DNA of 64,000 nucleotides from Ensifer sp. Root278 (GTDB taxonomy: Bacteria > Pseudomonadota > Alphaproteobacteria > Rhizobiales > Rhizobiaceae). Within the stretch, counting starts at the first letter, position 1. The number at the start of each line of letters is the position of its first letter. Location of the stretch: positions 440,565 through 504,564 of the forward strand of contig NZ_LMJJ01000001.1 of NCBI RefSeq assembly GCF_001429285.1. Reading direction: 5' to 3'. Positions 63,777 to 64,000 of the stretch are shown piece by piece. The translations under genes and the position numbers were made by a program. The notes below the pieces were generated by a model, which saw only the letters and a list, made by a program, of their open reading frames with translations, made no database searches and had not been told where the DNA came from.

Positions 63777-64000
63777 CTAGAGTGCGATGTAGCGATCGGC
63801 GCGGTGGTTGATGGCCACAAACAGGTTGAGCACGACCGCGCCGAGCACCGACCAGGCGACCACCGTGGGCGTCGTCACCCCAAAGGCGATAACGAGCACG
63901 ACCATGTCGATCGCAAGCTGCACGAGGCCGGCGCGAATGCCGAAGCGCTCCTGCAGGTAGATGCCGAGAATGCCGACGCCGCCAAGGCTCGCGCGGTGGC
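63777..64000 (-). CDS. YitT-family membrane protein, C-terminal part
   Basis: 74 codons before a TAG at 63777-63779; the 5' part is outside the window. The visible end reads LGGVGILGIYLQERFGIRAGLVQLAIDMVV and VVAWSVLGAVVLNLFVAINHRADRYIAL, matching the C-terminus of YitT/DUF161-type inner-membrane proteins. It is on the same strand as the helicase and about 120 bp upstream of it. Confidence 0.75.
   Translation of the reverse strand, partial: HRASLGGVGILGIYLQERFGIRAGLVQLAIDMVVLVIAFGVTTPTVVAWSVLGAVVLNLFVAINHRADRYIAL

Noticed and set aside
1-64000. CRISPR arrays, insertion sequences or prophage genes
   Set aside because: No regularly spaced short repeats, transposase, integrase or phage structural gene was seen anywhere in the window.

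Overview
The window is a 64-kb stretch of GC-rich chromosome from a rhizobial alphaproteobacterium, most likely Ensifer/Sinorhizobium (inference). The evidence is gene content and order: phoR-pstSCAB-phoU-phoB beside gcrA and argD-argF-hslO-apaG, podJ divergent from a fatty-acid oxidation operon, a SAM-II riboswitch ahead of metZ, and several palindromic intergenic elements of the kind scattered through rhizobial genomes. There is no phage, plasmid-transfer, CRISPR or insertion-sequence gene.

Region by region. (1) 1-9.3 kb: the end of an AI-2E-family permease, then a complete kdpFABCDE potassium-uptake operon. A KdpE-like site lies upstream, and an additional 27-residue membrane peptide precedes kdpF. 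(2) 9.3-19.1 kb: an accessory block. It holds a lipoprotein hydrolase, a class C beta-lactamase, a glycine-zipper lipoprotein, an EF-hand protein, a PfpI protein, two decayed genes whose 5' ends meet at about 14.57 kb, an AraC regulator, two exported proteins and a VOC protein behind a SoxR-type box. The block ends at tRNA-Thr(CGT). (3) 19.2-31 kb: a nitronate monooxygenase-like gene, an unknown membrane protein, ppk2, and the phosphate regulon with a Pho box before pstS. (4) 31-41.3 kb: gcrA, argD-argF, hslO, apaG, metZ, a double-length dCTP deaminase, tRNA-Gly(CCC), an orphan solute-binding protein, a TerB-like protein and a degenerate SNase-like protein. (5) 41.3-47.5 kb: small regulators, transporters and enzymes. 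(6) 47.6-53.6 kb: an operon of acyl-CoA dehydrogenase, thiolase, a YbaY-like lipoprotein and FadJ. (7) 53.9-64 kb: the polarity protein PodJ, a TauE/TIGR02186 pair, a stand-alone Lrp ligand domain, PdeM with its partner helicase, and the end of a YitT-family protein.

The regulatory DNA is the most informative part. An identical 24-bp palindrome precedes both the beta-oxidation operon and the nitronate monooxygenase gene 33 kb away, which suggests one MerR-family (LiuR-like) regulon. metZ has a SAM-II aptamer followed by mutually exclusive antiterminator and terminator hairpins. The gcrA-argD intergenic region packs six GANTC sites into 149 bp. The kdp leader has a hairpin covering the first ribosome-binding site. 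No wholly new multi-gene system was recognised. The strongest candidates for new biology are the extra small Kdp peptide, the shared palindrome regulon, and the AraC-controlled exported-protein pair.
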